Shown one piece after another: positions 1-7,119 of a DNA stretch of 28,174 nucleotides (positions within the stretch are counted from its first letter, which is position 1; each line of letters starts with the position of its first letter). The DNA comes from Pseudomonadota bacterium. Lineage in GTDB: Bacteria; Bdellovibrionota_C; UBA2361; OMIW01. The notes below the pieces were generated by a model, which worked only from the letters and a program-made list of their open reading frames with translations, was not told where the DNA came from and did not search any database. Location: the NCBI GenBank assembly GCA_900299205.1, contig OMIW01000125.1, positions 1-28,174 of the forward strand, read 5' to 3'. The translations under genes and the position numbers were made by a program.

Positions 1-664
1 CGATTTGTATCGCTTGCTCAGTGTTCGGAATCGTGGACGTGGTGAGGGTGTTGTAGGTCGAGATGGCGGTGTTGAGCAGGTTAGTATTTTCGTTTGCCAA
101 CCCTGAGAGTGTGCTGACCGTTGTTTGAGTGATTGGGCTGTTAAGGACCGTCGAAACATTATTAAATAGCCCGCTGGCAAGGTTATTGAACCTGTCCAAC
201 TGGGATGAGGATAGCTGTCCGATCGTCGCCTGAATGTCTAAATTCTGGGGTTCGGCCGCCATCATCGCAACGCCGGTCGCCCGCGCAGATAACTGGCCGG
301 AGGTCGCTTTTATGCGAGCCGCACGAGCAGCCAGAAACTCTTTGACAAATTCGGAGGAGTTCAGCTCCTGAACAACCGGCGCAAACTGTGGTCCGAAGTG
401 GATGAGGACCTTTCCAGCCTGGAGATTGGCCTGGTCATCGAGCTGTTTTTTTGTTTCGGCAACGTCATCAACGAGCTCTGCATGGAATTTTGTCACCTCC
501 TTGACCAGCGCCGACTGCTGATTTTTTACGACCCGCTCCATGGCCCTGAAGGATGGAAGGGTTTCAGAAGAATCCGCAGCTTCAGAGGGGAGAGCTCGGA
601 AAATAAGCGAGAACGAGGTTAAAACGAGCACCGCTCGGCCAATGGTGTTTCGTGTGTGAGCCAT
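1..664 (-). CDS. Secreted protein, partial (C-terminus beyond window)
   Basis: An open frame reads leftward from an ATG at 662-664 to the window edge without a stop, giving at least 221 residues. The N-terminus is a Sec signal peptide (basic start, then a hydrophobic stretch around residues 13-24, cleavage likely near the SEA/ADS residues). The mature part is rich in Ala, Ser, Thr, Gln and Asn and looks helical, with segments such as KKQLDDQANLQ and many NT/ST dipeptides toward the visible end. AGGG lies about 7 bases before the ATG. I do not recognise the family. It is divergent from the putative conjugation-like secreted genes at 1092-4571, so it may belong to the same exported machinery, but that is inference from position only. 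Confidence 0.75.
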   Translation of the reverse strand, partial: MAHTRNTIGRAVLVLTSFSLIFRALPSEAADSSETLPSFRAMERVVKNQQSALVKEVTKFHAELVDDVAETKKQLDDQANLQAGKVLIHFGPQFAPVVQELNSSEFVKEFLAARAARIKATSGQLSARATGVAMMAAEPQNLDIQATIGQLSSSQLDRFNNLASGLFNNVSTVLNSPITQTTVSTLSGLANENTNLLNTAISTYNTLTTSTIPNTEQAIQI

Positions 665-1091
665 AATCGCCCTGCCGTCCTTTCCTAAACCCCAATTCAT
701 AAAGCGCCTCCTCCTCACGCCGCCGTCCTCTCAACCCCACAAGCCGCCCCCGGCCTGCTTAGCCCACCCGCTCGAAGTCTCCGTAAACTATGTTCCTAGA
801 GTTATGCTCCTTCCACCTTGGTGAGTGCGCTAAGGCGGTTCTCTGTAAATACTATCCACCTGTCGAGAGGTTACCCTGTTTTTCGTTGCTCCGGTCGCGC
901 TGAGAGGGTACCTTTGATCATGGGTTACGTACAGTTTCTGGTTGCCGTGCGCATAACCCGGGGACGGGGCTCCGGCGACGGCTGGGGGGGGGCGGTACAA
1001 AGGGGTGAGAGACTGTCGGAGGTGGGGTTGTGAAGAGTAGTGCGTGGGTCAGTATGCCGATACAGGGGAATTCTCAGGGATGGAGCGGGTG
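665..1091. other. Divergent intergenic region, 427 bp
   Basis: This gap separates the leftward partial gene from the rightward secreted-protein genes and must hold promoters for both. It contains several short G runs on the plus strand around 958-990. I could not pick out a convincing -35/-10 pair on either strand. Short frames in it have no signal sequence, recognisable motif or good ribosome site, and I treat them as noise. Confidence 0.4.
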
Positions 1092-1814
1092 ATGATGAGA
1101 GCGCGAAGGCATCTGGTGGCACTGGGAGTGGGAATGCTCGTTTTGTCCTCATTCGCAGAAACGGTCTCTGCGGAACCCCTCGAGGAACTTCTCGACGAAC
1201 GACCTTCTCCGGAATCGCTCGATTTTCGCTCGAAGATGGAGCGATCGGTGAATGAGGCAAGGGAGGCGGCGGGGCGGCTTTCTCCCCAGTATCCCGCAAC
1301 TATTCGCCATTTACGCTTTGAGGGTGGTGTCCCATTTGCCGATGCTCAGGTCTCGAAAGAGATGATGGAAAAGATGAAGAAGGCGGCCATCGAGCGGGGT
1401 AAAGAAACGTACAAGGAGCTGATAAAGACGGCGGAAAAGCGGGTGAAGGAGTGGGAGAGCCCACCCGAGTACGAAGAATGCGAATCATCGAACGAGGAGA
1501 AGATAGACTTCGCTCTTGAGGACCTCACCGGAGAGGAGCAGGTCGTCGGGGACATTCTTTTTCTGGCGGAGAACCCGCCGCTCAATTTCGAAGAAAAGTT
1601 TGGGGAGAACGTACAATTACAGGTACTGAATCAGAAATCATCTCCAGTAGCGCAAGGCTTCGCCGAAAGTTTACAGCTTTCCTGCTTACCGTCACGCATT
1701 CGACTGACCAATCGAGCGTTGTACCGGTATCAGGGCGATGCCGCTCTGGAGCGTTTTGAGTCGAAGGGGGCCGGTTCATCGACTCGGATGCCGACCCCGT
1801 CCTCGAAGAGGTGA
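1092..1814 (+). CDS. Exported protein of a putative conjugation/T4SS locus
   Basis: A 240-residue protein. The ATG at 1092 is chosen because GGAG sits 6 bases upstream and the product then begins with a clean signal peptide (MMRARR, a hydrophobic stretch at residues 8-21, cleavage near VSA/EP). An upstream GTG at 1044 would only add a hydrophilic extension. Residues about 75-115 are Lys/Glu-rich and probably helical (KEMMEKMKKAAIERGKETYKE). Near residue 205 there is CLPSRIRLTNRALYRYQGDAALERF, the most ordered-looking segment. The C-terminus is Ser/Arg-rich. I do not recognise the family with confidence. Two further exported proteins follow on the same strand, one of them TraU-like, so a periplasmic role in a conjugative or type IV secretion apparatus is the best guess. 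Confidence 0.65.
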   Translation: MMRARRHLVALGVGMLVLSSFAETVSAEPLEELLDERPSPESLDFRSKMERSVNEAREAAGRLSPQYPATIRHLRFEGGVPFADAQVSKEMMEKMKKAAIERGKETYKELIKTAEKRVKEWESPPEYEECESSNEEKIDFALEDLTGEEQVVGDILFLAENPPLNFEEKFGENVQLQVLNQKSSPVAQGFAESLQLSCLPSRIRLTNRALYRYQGDAALERFESKGAGSSTRMPTPSSKR

Positions 1815-1939
1815 TGTTGGATTTTGTCGATGTGGCGGGTCATCAGGGGTGTGGTTGAACATTTGGTTGGCGGCAGGGAGGGCCAGCGTTCACTGCGAGC
1901 TGAGTGAGGAGAGGCTGTGTTATCAGGAAAGGGGGCGTG

Positions 1940-3610
1940 ATGAGTGGCAGAGGGCGACCGGTGATTTCTCGGATACAGCCGATGGAGATGTCGCATGGGA
2001 TGCGGAGACTCGCGGGATTCTTCATGGGATCAGCCACCGTGGTGGGGGGATGTGCTGGGGGTATGGGTCGCTTTGCTCGGTCCCGATTTGGTCTTTTAAG
2101 AGGCCTAATGCTGCTGACTGTTTTAATATTTGTTTTTGCGACCCCTGGTCATGGAACCCCACTTAAGGATGAGGAAAAGCGGCTCAAGAACTGGCGTCTT
2201 GGCTACGGCAAAGGACAAGTTCTTTCGGGTGCCCCGGCATCGGTCAAAATAAACGACCAGAATTACTCAGGGTATCTCGCTGGTAACTATCTCGGAACGG
2301 ACGTCGCGAGCGGAATAGTCAATTACGGGATAGTTGATACGGGCAAGGAGTTTGCCAATTTTTTCCAATGCATGGATTTTCGAATAATCCCAGGATGTTG
2401 GTGTGGTTTTAGGGTGTTTGGAGTGTGCATCCCCCTTTTTCCCGCATACGAGTATCGAACACCAGTTTCTCGATATGAGGTAACGCGACAACCCTTCCAG
2501 AGCGATTACTGGCCCACCCCCATCATGGCCGTTTTTAGGGGGTTAAATCCGAATCCTGGCGTGAGCTTTCTCCTCACGTTTCTCCGAATGTCGGTGGTTA
2601 AGCTCGCGTTTGCTGTTCGGGGGGTCAACATAGAGTCACCCGGAAAGGAGGTGGAGAATGTCCTGAAAGCTGCCATTTCGACGGCACTCCAACCGAGTCA
2701 TGACGCGAGTGACAGGGGACGTGGTGCTGCTATCACGGCAGGGAGAGAGGCGAGCGTCAATTTACAGATGTCTCCCTTGAGGTTGCTGTCCGAGGTTCCA
2801 GGATTAAGCCTGATGTTGGTAAAGAGTCACATTACCGATGGGGCTCGGCTCAAGTTCATCCCGAGTTGGTCAGCCGATCCGGTGCACTTTCTCCTTTCCC
2901 GGGCGCCTGCGACCTCTCTATTCGTCATGCCGTTTTTCAATCCCATCTACGCTGTGATGGGTATGATTACCCAGGTCCTCAACCTCGGTGGGCAGATTAT
3001 CGGCAAGATCAATAACCTTGAGAGCACTTTCAGTAGCTCGCTAAAGATTACGACCGGTATGGCGGGTGATATTTTTCCAAAGACCCTTGATGCCGTCGCT
3101 CAGAAGGCAGCGGAGACTGCGGTTAAAAAGCTCGGCTTCAAGTTCCCCCAGCTTAAATTAACCCTTCCGAGTTGGTTTCCATTCAACCTTCACCTGAATA
3201 CTCTCTCGGAGCCGATGGCCGCGGTGGGAGCGGCTCTCCGGGTCGGGAAGAGTGATTGTAACATTCTTGGGTATCCTGACCTGCATGCATTGGGTGACAC
3301 AGATGGTGTCGGGGATGACCGGATGCAGTATTTACGGGGTGACGAGCTGGGCAGTTTCAATTGTGAATATCCGGAGCTCGGGTTCGAAGAATTTGGGAAG
3401 GCGAATGTCCTTGAGCGCCCCGCGAAGGTAATCACCATGTCACACTGGAAGCGGTACTCGGGTTGTCCACCCTGGACCTGTATCGATGGGTCCTGTCCAT
3501 TCGCAAAGATTGATAAGCAGGATCAGTGCAACCCAAATGTTAAGAGCCGTGACGATGACAAGATCAAGAACGCGAGTGTTCCTGGTTGGCCATGGGAAAA
3601 GCCTAAGTGA
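1940..3610 (+). CDS. TraU/ICE-type conjugation-like exported protein
   Basis: A protein of about 556 residues. The ATG at 1940 has the strongest ribosome site (AGGAAAGGGGG just upstream) but leaves about 40 residues before MGRFARSRFGLLRG and the hydrophobic stretch LMLLTVLIFVFATPGHG; an ATG at 2063 would give a normal signal peptide, so the start is uncertain. Shortly after the signal comes a Cys-rich block, CMDFRIIPGCWCGFRVFGVCIP, followed by YRTPVSRYEVTRQPFQSDYWPTP. This resembles the CMDWRxxGxCxW...VRTSxKVxHY pattern I associate with TraU-like and integrating-conjugative-element (PFL_4710/TIGR03756-type) proteins. Further Cys residues and HWKRYSGCPPW lie near the C-terminus, suggesting periplasmic disulfides. 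The family match is from memory of motifs only, and the protein is longer than F TraU (about 330). Confidence 0.6.
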   Translation: MSGRGRPVISRIQPMEMSHGMRRLAGFFMGSATVVGGCAGGMGRFARSRFGLLRGLMLLTVLIFVFATPGHGTPLKDEEKRLKNWRLGYGKGQVLSGAPASVKINDQNYSGYLAGNYLGTDVASGIVNYGIVDTGKEFANFFQCMDFRIIPGCWCGFRVFGVCIPLFPAYEYRTPVSRYEVTRQPFQSDYWPTPIMAVFRGLNPNPGVSFLLTFLRMSVVKLAFAVRGVNIESPGKEVENVLKAAISTALQPSHDASDRGRGAAITAGREASVNLQMSPLRLLSEVPGLSLMLVKSHITDGARLKFIPSWSADPVHFLLSRAPATSLFVMPFFNPIYAVMGMITQVLNLGGQIIGKINNLESTFSSSLKITTGMAGDIFPKTLDAVAQKAAETAVKKLGFKFPQLKLTLPSWFPFNLHLNTLSEPMAAVGAALRVGKSDCNILGYPDLHALGDTDGVGDDRMQYLRGDELGSFNCEYPELGFEEFGKANVLERPAKVITMSHWKRYSGCPPWTCIDGSCPFAKIDKQDQCNPNVKSRDDDKIKNASVPGWPWEKPK

Positions 3611-3761
3611 GGTTGAATCGCTTCCCCAAAAGGTGGCCTGTCCTGAATTTTTTAAGGGTGGGAATGGTAACGAAGGGTGGAGAGGGGCAAGATAAGCTAA
3701 TGAACGACAGAATCTGTTGGATCTGGGAAAACAACTGAATTGGGTACAGCCGGGGAAGAAG

Positions 3762-4571
3762 ATGAAACCGATCCGAGCATTATCGCCGAAGGGAGGGGCT
3801 GTATTGGGGGGCGCCTTGATTGCAGTCGTGTGTTGTCAGGCATTCGCGCAAGATTCGATGAAGTCTCCGGGCGATTTCTTCTCTCCTAATTTCATGAATG
3901 AGGAGCGCTCAGAGGAAACGAACAGAGAACCGATGCATACACCCTCAGCATCATCGAAAGAGAACCCCGAAGGGGAGCTTATTGACGGTCAACCTGATTT
4001 TTTTGGTACCCCGACCGAGGTGACACCGACCCCAACCCCGACAAAGGGGGCAATCGTTGGCGAATCTGAGCAAAAGGTGATATCGGTCAGTGGCTTTATA
4101 GCCGGAAAGTCGATAGGAGAGGCGCTTGTGGCGGTAGCCGAGATCGGACGATTTTTAAAGGATCGGGAGATTCCCGTCCGTCATTTTTCGGTAGTTTGCA
4201 ACGTTTTCGACTATACGAAAGCGGTGGGTGATTCGTTTAAACGGGTCGGCGAGAAGCCTGAACTTCTCGATGGATTCAACTGGATAGCTCCAAACCTTCG
4301 CATGATTCATGAGGTGCCAAAACGGTACAAGGTGACGCACTCTCCAGTGTGGTTGATTGAGACCAAAAAGGGGGAGACGATAATCGAAGGAGGCGCTCCT
4401 CCGCTCGAAGAGTTAATCAGCGAGCAGGGGCTTTTTGAGGTTCCCCAAGGAGGAGAGGAGGTGAAAGAGCTTCCCCCGCCTCCGGCGTTCATCGGCAACA
4501 CCTCCGAAGCCCCCGCGGGCTCGGCCACGCCCATTCCCTCCGTCATTCCCTCCCCCTCACCCTCTCATTAG
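3762..4571 (+). CDS. Exported thioredoxin-fold-like protein, possibly TrbC/TIGR03757-like
   Basis: A 269-residue protein. The ATG at 3762 follows GGGGAAGAAG at normal spacing; an upstream TTG at 3717 is much less likely. A signal peptide spans residues 1-29 (hydrophobic VLGGALIAVVCCQAFAQ). A Pro/Ser/Thr/Glu-rich stretch with TPTPTPT occupies roughly residues 30-105. The ordered region is about residues 110-225: VISVSGFIAGKS begins a strand-helix pattern, and YKVTHSPVWLIETKKGETIIEG looks like the cis-proline strand of a thioredoxin fold, as in TrbC-type and ICE TIGR03757-type conjugation proteins. There is no CxxC pair, so redox activity is unlikely. The C-terminus is again Pro/Ser-rich. It is the last of three codirectional exported proteins. 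Confidence 0.65.
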   Translation: MKPIRALSPKGGAVLGGALIAVVCCQAFAQDSMKSPGDFFSPNFMNEERSEETNREPMHTPSASSKENPEGELIDGQPDFFGTPTEVTPTPTPTKGAIVGESEQKVISVSGFIAGKSIGEALVAVAEIGRFLKDREIPVRHFSVVCNVFDYTKAVGDSFKRVGEKPELLDGFNWIAPNLRMIHEVPKRYKVTHSPVWLIETKKGETIIEGGAPPLEELISEQGLFEVPQGGEEVKELPPPPAFIGNTSEAPAGSATPIPSVIPSPSPSH

Positions 4572-4650
4572 GTGTATTCAATTCACCCGTTGTGCCTCTC
4601 ATTCCTTCCCGCTAGCGTGCCCCTAAATTAGTTTTTTGGGGGTAGAGCAC

Positions 4651-5655
4651 ATGGATACTGGAGTAGGGGGTGGTAGTCTTTCGGGGCCTGCACCTCGTCA
4701 TCAGGATAGCTCGTCGGTCGTCGCGGGCGTGGCGGATTTTACCCAGCTTTCCCTGCCTTGGGGGGAGGAGGCGGGTCAGGAGATCGCGGATGCGATAATT
4801 CACGATGACTTGGGCGCCGACTTTTTCCGGCCGCGCTCTCGACGAGCAGATCCACAATTCTTGCACCTTGTGGATGCTATGTACGCTGGAGCGCTATACG
4901 CACTCGCGCTGCGCGGAGAGCCACCGGAGGAAATAACAGCGCGCCGGGATGATCTTATCTCCTTTTACCGCGCTGCGGCTGATATTCCGATGTTGAAGGT
5001 CTATGGATCGGCTCGGGATCCAGTCTGGCATCCAGCACTCGAGCTCTTTACTGATGAGCTCGCTCGATTGTCAGTTGAGAGGGGGATATCCCTCGGCAAT
5101 GGGGGTGGGGCGACCGGCGCTATGGGTCGAACCATTCATGCCTGGGAGCGTCATCTGGAGGGGAAGAAGGACCCGGTGGCGAAGATCGTTTGTGTTCCGC
5201 TCCAGTTTCTTGAGGAAACATTCGAAGCGCGGATCGAGGGAGTTAATGCGATGATGGCACCAGGTACGCCAGCGCTTCCCATCCGCACAAGCCTCCTTCA
5301 TGTGGTCGGTAATACGCTCGGTAGCCTCTATTATCCAGGGGGGTTCGGAACTATCGAGGAGTTGTTCGTCGACCTCGTGGGTCGACAGCTGTCGAGGCCG
5401 ATTCACACAGTCCACAGTCATCGCGAGTCACTGGGAGCGATCTGGCTTGTTAGTCCAGAGATAGTTGAGGGGCGAGGGGGGTGGTACGAGGGGTTACGTC
5501 AATTTCTGGAGGGTTCCCAAGCCGGAGGTGCGGTGAGCCATCCGGATCTTGCCCGGGTTAAGCTTCTGACACTCGAGGATCCGCAAGCTGATGCGCGGCT
5601 TGTCGTGAATGAAGCGTTGGTATGTCGAGATACGACCGGATGCCGCTTTGGATGA
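4651..5655 (+). CDS. LOG-family phosphoribohydrolase-like protein
   Basis: A 334-residue protein starting at the ATG at 4651 (GGGGG upstream). The Rossmann-like LOG core begins near residue 115 (LKVYGSARDP), continues with GNGGGATGAMG at about 149-159, and contains the family signature YYPGGFGTIEELF at about 227-239 (PGGxGTxxE). Family members release the base from nucleoside 5'-monophosphates, classically cytokinin riboside monophosphate or AMP, and bacterial relatives are often annotated TIGR00730 or as lysine-decarboxylase-like in error. It carries about 110 extra N-terminal residues compared with the usual core of roughly 190-200 and a longer C-terminus. It is the first gene of the rightward block that includes pentose-phosphate enzymes, so a link to ribose-phosphate salvage is plausible but unproved. 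Confidence 0.8.
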   Translation: MDTGVGGGSLSGPAPRHQDSSSVVAGVADFTQLSLPWGEEAGQEIADAIIHDDLGADFFRPRSRRADPQFLHLVDAMYAGALYALALRGEPPEEITARRDDLISFYRAAADIPMLKVYGSARDPVWHPALELFTDELARLSVERGISLGNGGGATGAMGRTIHAWERHLEGKKDPVAKIVCVPLQFLEETFEARIEGVNAMMAPGTPALPIRTSLLHVVGNTLGSLYYPGGFGTIEELFVDLVGRQLSRPIHTVHSHRESLGAIWLVSPEIVEGRGGWYEGLRQFLEGSQAGGAVSHPDLARVKLLTLEDPQADARLVVNEALVCRDTTGCRFG

Positions 5656-5687
5656 CCGGGCAGAGCGAGACGCTGTTTTGTGTTATC

Positions 5688-5701
5688 TGAAAGCTCTTTC
5701 A
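5688..5701 (+). promoter_or_regulatory. Inverted repeat immediately before the tal leader ribosome site
   Basis: TGAAAG-CT-CTTTCA is a perfect 6+2+6 inverted repeat that ends at the AAGGAGG ribosome site of the first leader ORF. It could fold into a small RNA hairpin or be a protein-binding operator. Nothing decides between these. Confidence 0.3.
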
Positions 5702-5714
5702 AGGAGGAAAAAGT

Positions 5715-5774
5715 ATGTCTCCTGGTAGCCCCTTCCTACAATCGTGTAGTAACCTTTCCGCGGTCCCCGCATGA
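5715..5774 (+). CDS. Short leader ORF 1 upstream of transaldolase
   Basis: A 19-codon frame (MSPGSPFLQSCSNLSAVPA) with a textbook ribosome site, AAGGAGG, placed 7 bases before the ATG. Its TGA overlaps the ATG of the next short ORF as ATGA at 5771-5774. It matches no family I know. The strong ribosome site and the exact stop/start overlap suggest a translated leader that passes ribosomes onward, but an ORF of this size can arise by chance. Confidence 0.4.
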   Translation: MSPGSPFLQSCSNLSAVPA

Positions 5775-5860
5775 TAAAGGTGGTCGTCGATGCGCTGGGG
5801 GGGCCTTCTAAAGGACACCGCATCCAGAGGGTTTTTCTTCTTGAGAGTATTCTCGTATGA
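5771..5860 (+). CDS. Short leader ORF 2, overlapping the tal start
   Basis: A 29-codon frame (MIKVVVDALGGPSKGHRIQ then RVFLLESILV). It has no ribosome site of its own, but it begins inside the stop of leader ORF 1 and its TGA (5858-5860) overlaps the tal ATG (5857-5859) in a second ATGA junction. This layout is that of translational coupling. The function, if any, is unknown. Confidence 0.35.
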   Translation: MIKVVVDALGGPSKGHRIQRVFLLESILV

Positions 5861-7005
5861 CAACTTGTTCGCCCCATATCGCTGCACTCAATAACGTCGG
5901 ACAGTCTATCTGGTACGATAATCTCTCCCGTGACGTGCTCCGCTCTGGGGAGCTCGCTCAGCTGATTTCTCGGGGGGTGTCGGGGCTGACGAGTAATCCC
6001 ACCATCTTTCAAAAAGCGATAGGAGAGTCGAGCGATTATGATGATGCCATTCGTGCGCTCCTGCCTCGATATAGCCCTCACATCTCGGACGAGGAGGAAA
6101 GGGTTGCTGAGCATGTTTGTGAGGATCTTTTCGTCGAGGATGTAGGGTCTGCTTGTGACCTTCTCAGGTCGGTGTATGAATTCACCGATGGTGGTGATGG
6201 CTACGCGAGTCTCGAAGTTTCGCCCACACTAGCCCATGATACTGCGGGAACGGTGGCCGCCGCTGAGCGATTGTGGGGCCGACTAGCGAGGCCAAACGCT
6301 ATGATTAAGGTGCCCGCGACTGAGGCCGGGATACCCGCTATTCAGCGGCTTCTTGCCCAGGGTATCAACGTTAATGTGACCCTGATCTTTTCAGCCTCTG
6401 TGTATGGTCGGGTCATGGAGGCGTATCTTTCTGCCTTGGAGGATCGGGTGGCGCGTGGTGAGCCAATCAAAGGGATCTCATCAGTAGCGAGTTTTTTTGT
6501 TTCGCGGGTGGACTCTGCTGTTGAGAAAGAGCTCGCGTCCCGGGGGCGTTCAGATGTACTCGTCGAGGTACTCGGAAAGGTTGGGATCGCAAATTCGCGC
6601 CTCGCCTACCATCGATTCCTCGAAACCTTTCACGGTGAACGGTGGGATGCCCTCAAGCGAGCGGGAGCTCGCGTCCAACGTCCTCTGTGGGCGAGCACGG
6701 GAACAAAGAATCCTGCATTCTCGAAGGTTCTTTATGTCGAGGCCCTTGCCCGGAATAATACGGTAAACACAGTTCCTCCGCAGACGCTCGAGGCAATTTT
6801 TGAAGGGGTACAGCTTACCTCGTCGGGAAGTGAGGGGTTAGACGAAGCATCTCGGGTGATGGGAATGCTCAGTGGAGCCGGGATCGACGTTGAACGAGTG
6901 CTGTCCGATCTGCAGGTAGCTGGGGTTGCAGCATTTGCGGACTCATATCAGGAGCTGCTTGCGGCGGTGAAAGAGAAGGTTGCGCGGTTGCGGGGCTCTT
7001 TGTAG
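5857..7005 (+). CDS. tal: Transaldolase
   Basis: Transfers the dihydroxyacetone unit between sedoheptulose-7-phosphate and glyceraldehyde-3-phosphate in the non-oxidative pentose phosphate pathway (cytosolic TIM barrel). The 382-residue length and sequence fit the longer actinobacterial/cyanobacterial-type transaldolase (TIGR00876-like). Visible landmarks are GVSGLTSNPTIFQKAI at residues 40-55, EVSPTLAHDT at 120-129, the Schiff-base lysine in NAMIKVPATEAG (K151), NVNVTLIFS, and TGTKNPAFSKVLYVE near 285-300. The start is the ATG at 5857 with GAGAG 9 bases upstream; it also sits in an ATGA overlap with a short upstream ORF. zwf and opcA follow on the same strand, the order tal-zwf-opcA seen in actinobacterial pentose phosphate operons. 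Confidence 0.95.
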   Translation: MTTCSPHIAALNNVGQSIWYDNLSRDVLRSGELAQLISRGVSGLTSNPTIFQKAIGESSDYDDAIRALLPRYSPHISDEEERVAEHVCEDLFVEDVGSACDLLRSVYEFTDGGDGYASLEVSPTLAHDTAGTVAAAERLWGRLARPNAMIKVPATEAGIPAIQRLLAQGINVNVTLIFSASVYGRVMEAYLSALEDRVARGEPIKGISSVASFFVSRVDSAVEKELASRGRSDVLVEVLGKVGIANSRLAYHRFLETFHGERWDALKRAGARVQRPLWASTGTKNPAFSKVLYVEALARNNTVNTVPPQTLEAIFEGVQLTSSGSEGLDEASRVMGMLSGAGIDVERVLSDLQVAGVAAFADSYQELLAAVKEKVARLRGSL

Positions 7006-7119
7006 AAATCTCCAGAGAGGTGGGGGGGCTTCCGCTTTGCCGAAATGAGCGGGCTTTTGTTGAGTGGTCACTGCGCGGTGATCGGAGGATGAACCAAGTA
7101 ATCAATGGGTGAGAGGGAT
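7006..7119 (+). promoter_or_regulatory. zwf leader, resembles the opcA leader
   Basis: By eye this spacer parallels the one before opcA (8653-8754). Shared landmarks are a TCTCC box just after the upstream stop, a GTTGAG block, TGATCGGAG versus TTATCGCAG, and AAGTAATCA followed by a GAGAGG ribosome site. It also contains two tiny frames (7045-7092 and 7089-7112) joined by ATGA. The repeated layout suggests a common regulatory element, but I cannot compute significance. Confidence 0.4.

Noticed and set aside
925-1299. 124-codon minus-strand frame
   Set aside because: Pro/Ser/Arg-rich translation of the opposite strand of a secreted gene and its G-rich leader; no ribosome site or family features.
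1738-2166. 142-codon plus-strand frame
   Set aside because: Overlaps the end of one secreted gene and the start of the TraU-like gene in another frame; composition is Cys/Trp/Arg-rich noise without a signal or motif.
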